From Streptomyces shenzhenensis (GTDB lineage Bacteria > Actinomycetota > Actinomycetes > Streptomycetales > Streptomycetaceae), in the NCBI RefSeq assembly GCF_003688995.1, contig NZ_PENI01000001.1, positions 639,411 through 703,410 of the forward strand: a stretch of 64,000 nucleotides of DNA, given 5' to 3'. Positions 38,860-46,596 of the stretch are shown piece by piece. The notes below the pieces were generated by a model. It was not told the DNA's origin. It did not search any database and saw only the letters and a list, made by a program, of their open reading frames with translations. The first letter of the stretch is position 1. Every line of letters begins with the position of its first letter. The translations under genes and the position numbers were made by a program.

Positions 38860-39512
38860 TTCGGGGTGACCACCTTGTAGTTCTTGGGCACCTGGGCGTC
38901 GGGGCGGCGCAGATACAGGGGCCGGGGTTCGGGCAGCGGCTCGCCTGCGGCCAGCCGCTCGGCGGCCAGCGAGGCGAGGGCCGCGGCGGAGACGTGCTCG
39001 GGCTCGTGGGCCTGCGGGAAGGCGCCGGGGTACAGCAGCGCGCCCGCGCCGACGGCGGGCAGCCCGGCCACCCGCTCGGCGATGTCCGCCGGCCGGTCCA
39101 CGGCCGGGCCCGTCAGCCGTGTGCGCGAATCGGCGTACGTCGCCCAGTAGACCTCCTTGCGCCGGGCGTCGGTCGCCACGACGAAGGGGCCCTTCTCGAT
39201 GTCGGCCGCGTAGGCGAGGCCGTCGAGGGTGCACACGCCGTGCACCGGGACGCCCAGGGCGAGGCCGAAGGTGTCGGCGGTCATCAGGCCCACGCGCAGC
39301 CCGGTGTAGGGGCCGGGTCCGATGCCGACGACGATCCCGGTGACGGCGTCCAGCCGGAGCCCGGCCTCGGCGAGGACACGGTCCACGGCAGGCAGCAGCA
39401 GCTCGCCGTGCCGGCGCGCGTCGACCTGACTGGAGGAGGCGATGACGGCGTCGCCGTCGTGCAGGGCGACGGTGACGGCGGGGGTGGCGGTATCCAGAGC
39501 GAGCAAGAGCAC
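38856..39512 (-). CDS. tsaB: tRNA threonylcarbamoyladenosine protein TsaB
   Basis: TsaB dimerises with TsaD and is needed for t6A synthesis, but is not itself the transferase. The 218-aa product has the N-terminal LLALDTATPAVTVAL, the GIGPGPYTGLRVGLMTA loop (about 63-79) and VVATDARRKEVYWATY (about 110-125), all typical. It lacks the metal histidines of TsaD, as expected. The start is GTG 39512. It is first in the tsaB-rimI-tsaD unit and divergent from an exported protein gene. Confidence 0.93.
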   Translation of the reverse strand: MLLLALDTATPAVTVALHDGDAVIASSSQVDARRHGELLLPAVDRVLAEAGLRLDAVTGIVVGIGPGPYTGLRVGLMTADTFGLALGVPVHGVCTLDGLAYAADIEKGPFVVATDARRKEVYWATYADSRTRLTGPAVDRPADIAERVAGLPAVGAGALLYPGAFPQAHEPEHVSAAALASLAAERLAAGEPLPEPRPLYLRRPDAQVPKNYKVVTPK

Positions 39513-39626
39513 GCGAACAGCCTACGGCTCCGCGGGGCCCGTGCACGCCCGGCCGGGTCGGGCGGTCACCGACTGCTACGGTCTGCACGAAGTACGACAT
39601 AGGGTGCGAAGCAGAGGTGGGCAGAC

Positions 39627-40184
39627 GTGGCAGGGACCAGCTCGTCGATCGTGGCCGGGCTCACCGCGGTGGCCGTGGGGACGGTCGGCCTCCTCGCCTA
39701 CCAGGCGTCCGCGAACGTCCCGCCCGGGCTCGGCGGCAGGTCCGGCGCGAGCGCCTCGCCCACGCCGGCCACCGCCAAGGCGCCCCAGGGCAAGAAGAGC
39801 CAGGCCGTCCTGCCCGGCGGCTCCGGCAGGGGCGAACGGGTCGTGTACTCGGTGGACGACGACCGGGTGTGGCTGGTCGGCGCGAACGGCGGGGTGGAGC
39901 GCACGTTCAAGGTGACCCCGGGCACCGTGGACCCGAAGCCGGGTCCGTACACGGTGACGTCCCGTTCGAAGGCCATCACCGGCACGGACGGCGCCCTCGT
40001 CGAGCACGTCGTGCGCTTCGCGACCGTGGACGGCGTGGTCATCGGCTTCAGCGCCGCGGTCAAGGAATCACCCTCGCTCCCCGACCCGTCGGTCAGAACG
40101 GGCGGCATCCGCGAAACCCGCCGAAACGGCGAGGCCATGTGGAAATTCGCCACGATCGGCGTCCGAGTCATGGTGATCCCCTGA
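39627..40184 (+). CDS. Exported protein of unknown function
   Basis: The 185-aa product starts at GTG 39627 and has an N-terminal hydrophobic segment (about 9-28: IVAGLTAVAVGTVGLLAYQA), then a Ser/Ala/Pro linker and a domain of about 120 residues. That domain contains VVYSVDDDRVWLVGANGGVE, GPYTVTSRSKAITGTDG and VVRFATVDGVVIGFS. It has hints of an L,D-transpeptidase-like start but no catalytic cysteine. AGAGG lies nine bases upstream. It is divergent from tsaB and followed by a cluster of dispersed repeats. Conserved in Streptomyces by my recollection; function unknown. Confidence 0.82.
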   Translation: MAGTSSSIVAGLTAVAVGTVGLLAYQASANVPPGLGGRSGASASPTPATAKAPQGKKSQAVLPGGSGRGERVVYSVDDDRVWLVGANGGVERTFKVTPGTVDPKPGPYTVTSRSKAITGTDGALVEHVVRFATVDGVVIGFSAAVKESPSLPDPSVRTGGIRETRRNGEAMWKFATIGVRVMVIP

Positions 40185-40189
40185 CCCCC

Positions 40190-40560
40190 GAGGGCGACGC
40201 CCCCAAAGGCGCGCGGGGAACGGCGCGACCAGCCACAACGCCCCCATGGGAAAACCCGCAACGATCAGACGCCCCGATAGGGGCGCGGGGAACTGCGCGA
40301 TCCGCCACAACGCCCGCCGCACACGCCCGACAACCCACCACACCCCCGCGACGGGAAAGCCCGCAACGATCAGGCGCCCCGAAAGGGGCGCGGGGAACTG
40401 CGCGATCAGCCACAAAAGCTCCCGCACCCGCCCGACAACCAATCCCGACCCCACCGAGACCGCGCCCACGCCGCCACTCACGAACACCCGCGTGGAAATA
40501 CCTCGACGACCGCCCCCACAGGGGCGCGGGGAACTGCGCGATCCGCCACAACGCAGCCGC
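40190..40560 (+). repeat. Array of four dispersed GC hairpin repeats
   Basis: Within the 416 bases after the exported protein, the module [hairpin]-GGGGAACTGCGCGATCNGCC appears four times (cores near 40210-40239, 40270-40311, 40374-40415, 40509-40552). Copies 2 and 3 lie in a 105-bp unit that includes the preceding AACCCGCAACGATCAG. Stems are CGCCCC/GGGGCG with loops GATA, GAAA and CACA; copy 1 is reduced. No gene is recognised here. Confidence 0.85.
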
Positions 40561-40600
40561 ACACGCCCGACACCCCGCCACGCCCCCTGCGAAGGGCCCG

Positions 40601-40774
40601 CTAAGCCGCCCGGGGGCGCTCGTGATCGGGGCTGGAGGCCGGTCGAGGGGAGCGTGGCTCCGGATGCCGGGGCGGGTTGGAGATGACCGCCGCGGCCGCA
40701 CAGGCGGCCAGCAGGTCACGCATGGACACCGAGACGGGCTCGCGCCGCGGTGCCGTGGATTCCGAGGCCGACAT
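40601..40774 (-). CDS. Small conserved-looking protein (57 aa)
   Basis: This short gene begins MSASESTAPRREPVSVSMRD and continues LLAACAAAAVISNPPRHPEP. AGGAGG lies five bases before ATG 40774, one of the best ribosome sites in the window. The N-terminus with PVSVSMRDLL followed by a short Ala/Cys stretch and a Pro/Arg tail recalls small Streptomyces proteins of unknown function. It has no clear signal peptide or membrane span. A perfect-armed palindrome (40825-40838) lies about 50 bases upstream in its probable promoter. It is downstream of tsaE. Confidence 0.7.
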   Translation of the reverse strand: MSASESTAPRREPVSVSMRDLLAACAAAAVISNPPRHPEPRSPRPASSPDHERPRAA

Positions 40775-40824
40775 GGACGCCTCCTGACGAACGGGGGCGG
40801 ACGCAGCGAGGCACTACCAGATAC

Positions 40825-40838
40825 TTAGGTACACCTAA
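40825..40838. promoter_or_regulatory. TTAGGT-AC-ACCTAA palindrome
   Basis: The arms are exact 6-bp complements two bases apart, in an A+T-rich pocket upstream of the 57-aa gene. The half-site resembles that of DtxR/DmdR iron boxes, but the spacing is shorter (2 rather than 7 bases), so the binding protein is not assigned. Confidence 0.45.
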
Positions 40839-40949
40839 CTACGGGCTGGGTACCATGTGAACACACCGAACGCGTCCGGGGCAACATCTTCCCGACATGT
40901 TGTCGGAACCTTCGAATCCACCCCACACGCCAGGTCAGCGCCGCTCCGC

Positions 40950-41471
40950 TCAGGCGGCGAGCACGCTGAGGTCCACGGTCTGCCACCGCTCCCCGAGCCC
41001 GGCCAGCGTCACGTGCCGCACCTCGTCCGTCGTATCCCCGACGGCCCGGTGGATCACGACCTGCAACCGGTCCTCGGTCAGCTCCTCGACCTTGCCCTCG
41101 CCCCACTCCACGACGACCACCGAATCGGGCAGCGAGACATCGAGGTCGAGGTCCTCCATCTCGTCCAGACCGCCGGACAGCCGGTAGGCGTCGACGTGGA
41201 CGAGCGGCGCGCCGTCGCCCAGCGACGGATGCACCCGGGCGATCACGAACGTCGGCGAGGTGACCGCCCCACGCACCCCGAGCCCCTCGCCGAGCCCGCG
41301 GGCGAGCGTCGTCTTGCCCGCGCCCAGCTCCCCGCTGAGCATCACAAGATCGCCGGCACGCAGCAGCTTGGCCAGCTTGCGGCCCAACTCCCGCATCTGT
41401 TCGGGCGAGTTGACGGTGATCTCCACGGTACGGGGGTCAGCCGCGTCGTGCGGCGCTGCTGGTGCTTCCAT
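40950..41471 (-). CDS. tsaE: tRNA t6A biosynthesis ATPase TsaE
   Basis: TsaE is the P-loop ATPase that resets the TsaB-TsaD complex. The product of about 173 aa has the Walker A motif GELGAGKTTLARG (about 47-59), the TSPTF switch, and VHVDAYRL then VVVVEWGEGKVEEL (Walker B-like). It is typical in length. The start is taken as ATG 41471; GTG 41477 is equally possible and ribosome sites are weak for both. It overlaps the 3' end of the alpha/beta-hydrolase gene by about 35 bases, suggesting coupled expression with alr and nnr upstream. Confidence 0.94.
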   Translation of the reverse strand: MEAPAAPHDAADPRTVEITVNSPEQMRELGRKLAKLLRAGDLVMLSGELGAGKTTLARGLGEGLGVRGAVTSPTFVIARVHPSLGDGAPLVHVDAYRLSGGLDEMEDLDLDVSLPDSVVVVEWGEGKVEELTEDRLQVVIHRAVGDTTDEVRHVTLAGLGERWQTVDLSVLAA

Positions 41472-42687
41472 AGCCACTTACCGTAGCCCCTGCCGGGACG
41501 GCTCCCACGCGGGTGAGCAGGTCGGCGAGCCGGTCGGTCACGACTTCCGGGTGCTCCAGCATGACCAGGTGCCCGGCGTCCGGGACCAGCACCAGCTCCG
41601 CCTCCGGGAGCAGGTCGGCGATGGCCTCGCTGTGCTCACTGGGCGTGATCAGATCCCGCACCCCGGCCAGCACCAGCACGGGCATGTCCTCGAAGTAGGT
41701 GAGCGCCTCGGTCTTGTCGTGGTCGGTGAAGGCCGGATAGAACTCGGCGACCACGTCGATCGGGGTGGACTCGATCATCCGCTCGGCGAACCGCTCGACC
41801 GCCGGATCGACGTCCCGGGACGCGAACGAGTACCGCTTGATGATCCCGGCGAACAGGTCGGCCGTCGCCCGGCGCCCCTTCTCCACCAGCGCCGCCTGCT
41901 GCCCGAGCGCCTTCAGCACCCCCGGCAGGACCCGGCGCACCGCGTTGACGCCGGCCAGCGGAAGCCCGAAGTTGACCTCGCCGAGCCGCCCGGACGACGT
42001 ACCGACCAGGGCGGTGGCGACCACCCGCTCGCGGATCAGCTCCGGGTACTGGGCGGCCAGCGCCATCACCGTCATGCCGCCCATGGAGTGCCCGACCAGC
42101 ACCATCGGCCCCTCCGGCACGGCCGCCTCTATGACGGCCTTCAGGTCGCGGCCGAGCTGCTCGATGGTCAGCGGCACATCGTCCCGCCGCTGTGCCACGC
42201 CCCGCGCGGACCGGCCGTGGCTGCGCTGGTCCCAGTACACGGTCCGCACGACGCCCCGCAGCGCGGCCCGCTGGAAGTGCCAGGAGTCCTGGCTGAGGCA
42301 GTAGCCGTGGCTGAAGACGACGGTGACCGGGGCGGGCGCCTTGCGGCCGAAGAGCCGGCGCCGCCGGGGCGCCGGACCGCCCTCGGGTTCGGCGTCGTCG
42401 ACCTCGTAGTACAGCTCGGTGCCGTCGTCGGCGTACGCCTTGCCCGGGGTGCCGCGCAGCGCCCCGTACGGCCCCGTCGAGTCCAGCGCCAGCCGCGCCT
42501 TGCGGCGCACCCCGCGCCCCACGGTCATCCGCTCGATCGCGACACCGGCCGCCGCGCCCGCGGCGAGCACGCCTATCGCGGCGCCCGCGAGGCCGGTCGC
42601 CCGGCGCCAGCCGCCGGCCTCCCCCGCGACGGAGGCGACGGCCGCCGCGGCGGCGTCCGCGACGGCCTTCGCGCTGCTCTCGCTCAC
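41437..42687 (-). CDS. Alpha/beta-hydrolase with N-terminal membrane segment
   Basis: The 416-aa product has an Ala-rich hydrophobic stretch near 32-55 (GLAGAAIGVLAAGAAAG), likely a membrane anchor, then an alpha/beta-hydrolase domain (about 120-395). The nucleophile serine lies in GHSMGG, an oxyanion region is FSHGYCLSQDSW, and the late aspartate and histidine fall in VLAGVRDLITP and PDAGHLVMLEHP. The substrate is unknown; the family includes lipases, esterases and haloperoxidases. The start is GTG 42687 with GAGGAG six bases upstream, shorter than the longest frame. It sits between alr and tsaE, a common arrangement in actinobacteria. Confidence 0.88.
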   Translation of the reverse strand: MSESSAKAVADAAAAAVASVAGEAGGWRRATGLAGAAIGVLAAGAAAGVAIERMTVGRGVRRKARLALDSTGPYGALRGTPGKAYADDGTELYYEVDDAEPEGGPAPRRRRLFGRKAPAPVTVVFSHGYCLSQDSWHFQRAALRGVVRTVYWDQRSHGRSARGVAQRRDDVPLTIEQLGRDLKAVIEAAVPEGPMVLVGHSMGGMTVMALAAQYPELIRERVVATALVGTSSGRLGEVNFGLPLAGVNAVRRVLPGVLKALGQQAALVEKGRRATADLFAGIIKRYSFASRDVDPAVERFAERMIESTPIDVVAEFYPAFTDHDKTEALTYFEDMPVLVLAGVRDLITPSEHSEAIADLLPEAELVLVPDAGHLVMLEHPEVVTDRLADLLTRVGAVPAGATVSGYGSTSSAARRG

Positions 42688-42810
42688 GTACCGCTCCTCT
42701 TCGCCGTACTGCAGTTCGCTGGGTGGGTGCTGCGGGTCTGCGCGTGCCGCCGACGCGGGCGTCACCGGGCCGGGTTCACCGGTACAGGTGAACCCGGGCC
42801 CCTGAGCGGA

Positions 42811-43977
42811 CTACCCGTCCCGGTCCTCGTTCACGTAGACGCGGGGGACACGGGTTCCGATGCGCGTGACGATCTCGTACGCGATGGTGCCGGCGGCCTG
42901 CGCCCAGTCCTCGGCGGTGGGCTCACCGCGGTCGCCGGGCCCGAACAGGACCGCCTCGGTGCCGGTCTCGGGCTCGTCGCCGCCGAGGTCGACCACGAAC
43001 TGGTCCATCGCGACCCGCCCGGCGATCGTCCGCCACTTGCCGCCGACCAGGACCGGGCCGCTCCCGGAGGCGTGCCGCGGGATGCCGTCCGCGTAGCCGA
43101 CGGGCACCAGGCCGAGGGTCGTCGCGCCGGGGGTGAGGTAGCGGTGGCCGTAGCTGATGCCGTGTCCGCCCGGCACGTGCTTGACCAGCGCCAGCGACGC
43201 CGCCAGCGTCATCACCGGGCGCAGTCCGAAGTCGGCGGGGGTGCCGATCTCCGGGCCGGGCGAGAGGCCGTAGACCGCGATCCCGGTGCGCACCAGGTCG
43301 AAGTGGGCCTCGGGGAGGGTGAGCGTGGCCGGCGAGTTGGCCATGTGCCGCACCTCGGGGCGTACGCCCCGGTCCTCGGCGTACGCCGTCATCTCCCGGA
43401 AGCGGGTGAGCTGGGCGGCGATCGACGGATGGCCCGGCTCGTCGGCGCAGGCGAAGTGCGACCAGAGCCCGGTGATCCGGACCAGCCCGGCCGCCTCGGC
43501 GCGCAGGGCGGCGCCCACCAGTTCGGCCCAGTCGGCGGGCTGGCAGCCGTTGCGCCCGAGCCCGGTGTCGGCCTTGAGCTGCACGCGCGCGGGCCGGCCC
43601 GCCGCCCGCGCCGCTGCCGTGACCTCCCGCAGCGCCCACATCCCGCTGACCGACACGTCGACGTCGGCCTCGATCGCCTGCCGCCAGGGGCCGCCCGGGG
43701 TCCACAGCCAGCACATGACGCGCCCCGGCAGCCCGGCCGCGCGCAGCGCCAGGGCCTCCTCGGGCGTGGCCGTACCGAGCCAGGTCGCCCCCGCGGCGAG
43801 GGCCGCCCGGGCGCACGGCACCGCCCCGTGGCCGTACGCGTCGGACTTCACGACGGCCATCAGGGCGGCGCCCGGCGCGAGGGTGCGCAGGGCGCGCACA
43901 TTGGACCGCAGGGCGGCCAGGTCGATCTCGGCACGGGCTCGCAGGGGCGCCGTCGGCGCGGGTGCTGTGTCGTTCAT
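42811..43977 (-). CDS. alr: Alanine racemase
   Basis: This PLP enzyme makes D-alanine for peptidoglycan. The 388-aa product has the PLP lysine in AVVKSDAYGHG (about K44) and the dimer-partner tyrosine region GISYGHRYLTPG (about 270). VSGMWALREV, ARVQLKADTGLGRNG and a C-terminal beta domain (AGRVAMDQFVVDLG) are standard. The start ATG 43977 has GGGGG four bases upstream. It is followed by the alpha/beta-hydrolase and tsaE, and preceded by nnr and acpS, all on the minus strand. Confidence 0.95.
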   Translation of the reverse strand: MNDTAPAPTAPLRARAEIDLAALRSNVRALRTLAPGAALMAVVKSDAYGHGAVPCARAALAAGATWLGTATPEEALALRAAGLPGRVMCWLWTPGGPWRQAIEADVDVSVSGMWALREVTAAARAAGRPARVQLKADTGLGRNGCQPADWAELVGAALRAEAAGLVRITGLWSHFACADEPGHPSIAAQLTRFREMTAYAEDRGVRPEVRHMANSPATLTLPEAHFDLVRTGIAVYGLSPGPEIGTPADFGLRPVMTLAASLALVKHVPGGHGISYGHRYLTPGATTLGLVPVGYADGIPRHASGSGPVLVGGKWRTIAGRVAMDQFVVDLGGDEPETGTEAVLFGPGDRGEPTAEDWAQAAGTIAYEIVTRIGTRVPRVYVNEDRDG

Positions 43978-44148
43978 GGCGCCCCCAGTGTCTCAGAGGC
44001 GACCGGTGGCATTGGGGCGCAGGCCCCGCGCCCGATCGCCGCCACGCGCCCCGCGCCCGGTCGCGCGCCCCCTACGGACCACCGGTCGCGTCCGGCGGGT
44101 ACGCGCCCCGCACACGCACCCCCTGTCCGGCGTGTCGGTCAGGGGCCG

Positions 44149-45588
44149 CTAACCGGCCTCCGCCCGCACATCCCGCCAGGCCCGTGGGATCGCCCCCGCC
44201 ACGTCGTGCGCCCCCGCCGGCGCACCGTCCGCCGCGAACCGGCCCGCCAGCCCGTGCAGATACGCGGCCACGCTGCCCGCGTCCCGGGCGGAGAGCCCCG
44301 AGGCCAGCAGGGATCCCGCGAGCCCGGACAGCACGTCCCCGCTGCCCGCGGTGGCCAGCCAGGCCGTGCCCGTCGCGTTGACGCGTACGGTGCCGCCGTC
44401 CGGGTCGGCGACCAGCGTGGTCGAGCCCTTGAGCAGGACGGTGGCGCCGTACCGCGCGGCCAGTTCGCGCACCGCCGGCAGCCGCGCCCCCTCGACCTCC
44501 TCGCGGTCCACGCCCAGCAGCGCGGCGGCCTCCCCGGCGTGCGGGGTCATCAGGGTCGGCGCGGTGCGGGCCCGTACCGCGTCCCGGTCGGCGAGCCGCA
44601 GCCCGTCCGCGTCGATGAGCACCGGCACGTCCTCCCCGACCACCTCCGCGACGGTCCCGGCGTCGTCCCCGGCGCCGGGACCGGTGACCCAGGCCTGCAC
44701 CCGCCCCGCCTTGTGCGGGCCCTGGTCGGAGACCAGGGTCTCGGGGAAGCGGGCGATGACGGCATCCCCGGCGGGCCCGACGTACCGCACGGCCCCGGCG
44801 CCGCCGCGCAGCGCGCCCGACACGGCGAGCACGGCGGCCCCCGGATAGCGCGCCGACCCGGCCGCGATCCCGACGACCCCGCGCCGGTACTTGTCGCTCT
44901 CCGCCCCGGGCACCGGCAGCAGCCGGGCCACGTCCGCGTGCTGCAGGGCCGCCAGTTCCGGCTCGGCGGGCAGGTCGAGCCCGATCTCGACGAGCCGCAC
45001 GGAACCGGCGTGCTCGCGGGCGGGGTCGATCAGCAGCCCGGGCTTGTGCGTCCCGAAGGTCACGGTGAGGTCGGCGCGGACCGCGGCCCCCAGCACCTGG
45101 CCGGTGTCCGCCTCGACCCCGCTCGGCAGATCGACGGCGACGACGGCGGCGCGGGACCGCTCGGCGACGGCGGCCAGGGCCGCGGCGTCGGGCCGCAGCC
45201 CGCCCCGGCCGCCGATCCCGACGATGCCGTCGACGACGAGGTCGGCCCGCTCGATCGCCGCCTCGCCGCCGCCCGGCGCGGCCACGGTGCCGCCCGCGCG
45301 GCGCAGTGCGGCGAGTCCTGCGGGGTGGGTGCGGTCGGCCGCGAGCAGTACGGCCGTCACCCCCGCACCCCGTCGCGCGAGCCGCGCCCCGGCGTACAGG
45401 GCGTCACCCCCGTTGTCCCCGCTGCCCACCAGCAGCACGACCCGGCTGCCGTAGACGCGTCCGAGCAACTGGGCGCAGGCGGCCGCCAGTCCGGCGGCGG
45501 CACGCTGCATGAGCGCCCCCTCCGGCAACCGCGCCATGAGGTCACGCTCGGCGGCCCGCACCGTCTCCACGCTGTACGCAGTACGCAT
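44149..45588 (-). CDS. nnr: Bifunctional NAD(P)HX epimerase/dehydratase
   Basis: This metabolite-repair enzyme (479 aa) converts damaged, hydrated NAD(P)H back to NAD(P)H. The N-terminal epimerase domain (about 1-205) has the VGSGDNGGDALYAGARL motif. The C-terminal ADP/ATP-dependent dehydratase domain has LMTPHAGEAAALLG and the signature ATAGSGDVLSGLAGSLL near the end. The start ATG 45588 (MRTAYSVETVRAAE) is typical, but the frame is open further upstream and the ribosome site is weak. It lies between acpS and alr. Confidence 0.94.
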   Translation of the reverse strand: MRTAYSVETVRAAERDLMARLPEGALMQRAAAGLAAACAQLLGRVYGSRVVLLVGSGDNGGDALYAGARLARRGAGVTAVLLAADRTHPAGLAALRRAGGTVAAPGGGEAAIERADLVVDGIVGIGGRGGLRPDAAALAAVAERSRAAVVAVDLPSGVEADTGQVLGAAVRADLTVTFGTHKPGLLIDPAREHAGSVRLVEIGLDLPAEPELAALQHADVARLLPVPGAESDKYRRGVVGIAAGSARYPGAAVLAVSGALRGGAGAVRYVGPAGDAVIARFPETLVSDQGPHKAGRVQAWVTGPGAGDDAGTVAEVVGEDVPVLIDADGLRLADRDAVRARTAPTLMTPHAGEAAALLGVDREEVEGARLPAVRELAARYGATVLLKGSTTLVADPDGGTVRVNATGTAWLATAGSGDVLSGLAGSLLASGLSARDAGSVAAYLHGLAGRFAADGAPAGAHDVAGAIPRAWRDVRAEAG

Positions 45589-45650
45589 GGGTCCGAGTCT
45601 GCCCCGGATGCCCCCGCGCCCGCACCCGCGCCACATGGGGCGGCGGGCCG

Positions 45651-46022
45651 TCACCCCTCCGCGATCACCACCGCCGACGCCACCCCCGCGTCGTGGCTGA
45701 GCGAGACGTGCCAGGACTTCACGCCGAGTTGGGCGGCCCGGGCCGCGACCGTCCCCGTCACCCGCAGCCGGGGCTGCCCGCTGTCCTCCACGTACACCTC
45801 GGCGTCCGTCCAGTGCAGGCCGGACGGGGCACCGAGCGCCTTGGCCAGGGCCTCCTTGGCGGCGAAACGCACGGCGAGCGAGGCCGCACCCCGGCGCTCA
45901 CCGCTCGGCAGCAGCAACTCGCTCTCCAGGAAGAGCCGTCCGACCAGCCCGGGCGTCCGCTCCAGCGAAGCCTCGAACCGTTCGATCTCAGCCACATCGA
46001 TCCCAACCCCGACAATGCCCAT
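45651..46022 (-). CDS. acpS: Holo-[acyl-carrier-protein] synthase
   Basis: AcpS transfers 4'-phosphopantetheine from CoA to acyl carrier protein. The 123-aa product has the Mg-binding aspartate in [10 protein letters not shown] (about D8), the [12 protein letters not shown] motif with the catalytic glutamate (about E57), and [16 protein letters not shown]. The start is ATG 46022 ([13 protein letters not shown]) with AGGG eight bases upstream; the frame is open upstream without similarity. It is followed by nnr on the same strand. Confidence 0.95.
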   Translation of the reverse strand: MGIVGVGIDVAEIERFEASLERTPGLVGRLFLESELLLPSGERRGAASLAVRFAAKEALAKALGAPSGLHWTDAEVYVEDSGQPRLRVTGTVAARAAQLGVKSWHVSLSHDAGVASAVVIAEG

Positions 46023-46226
46023 GCCGAGCACCCTACGGCGAACAGCCCCCACAACAGCGCCCTGAGCCAACCAGCCCAGCGTCACCCCCGCCTCGGGCTC
46101 CACACCCTGGACGGCCAGAACACACCCAGTTGGTCCTGGGGCCCGACACCGTTCCGCGGATCTCCGACGAGTCGGACGTGGCGAGGCAGGCCATACTGGG
46201 GCCGCTGATGGAGGGAACTGGAGAAG

Positions 46227-46541
46227 ATGGTCGTCACGTTCTTCCCCGGCAGGGGCACGGTCTTTGAAGAGGCATTCCTGGACGGCCAGGCCGAGGGCCA
46301 AGCGGCTGGGTTGGCCGAGGGTCAAGCCGCTGGACTGGCCGAGGGTCAGGCGAAGGGGGTGCTGCGGATCCTGGAGGTGCGCGGGATTCCCCTCTCTGAC
46401 GAGGTGCGCGAGCACATCACCGGCTGCACCGACCTCGCCCGTCTCGACGACTGGCTCGACCGGGCGGGCACGGTCGAGCGCGCGGAGGACCTGTTCAGCG
46501 AGACCCCGGCGGCAACGCAGGAGACCCCCACCCCGGAATGA
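46227..46541 (+). CDS. C-terminal remnant of an Rpn/PD-(D/E)XK-like protein
   Basis: The 104-aa frame contains short AEGQAAGL repeats, then [20 protein letters not shown] and [23 protein letters not shown]. This is the usual tail of a large Streptomyces family of about 300 aa with an N-terminal nuclease-like domain. The rest is missing. Upstream (about 46125-46215), another frame reads [20 protein letters not shown], resembling an interior segment of the same family, so the gene seems decayed by deletion and frameshift. ATG 46227 has GGAG three bases upstream; expression is doubtful. Confidence 0.55.
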   Translation: MVVTFFPGRGTVFEEAFLDGQAEGQAAGLAEGQAAGLAEGQAKGVLRILEVRGIPLSDEVREHITGCTDLARLDDWLDRAGTVERAEDLFSETPAATQETPTPE

Positions 46542-46596
46542 ACCGCCCGCGCCGGCCGGGGTCTTCGCGAGTTCCACGGAGTCGGGCTGCGGCTGG

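Noticed and set aside
40825..40838. Canonical DtxR/DmdR iron box
   Set aside because: The arms are 2 rather than 7 bases apart, so the 19-bp consensus is not met.
41260..46065. Very long open frame on the plus strand
   Set aside because: It runs antisense to tsaE, the hydrolase, alr, nnr and acpS, which all have clear family motifs. Such shadows are common at this G+C content.
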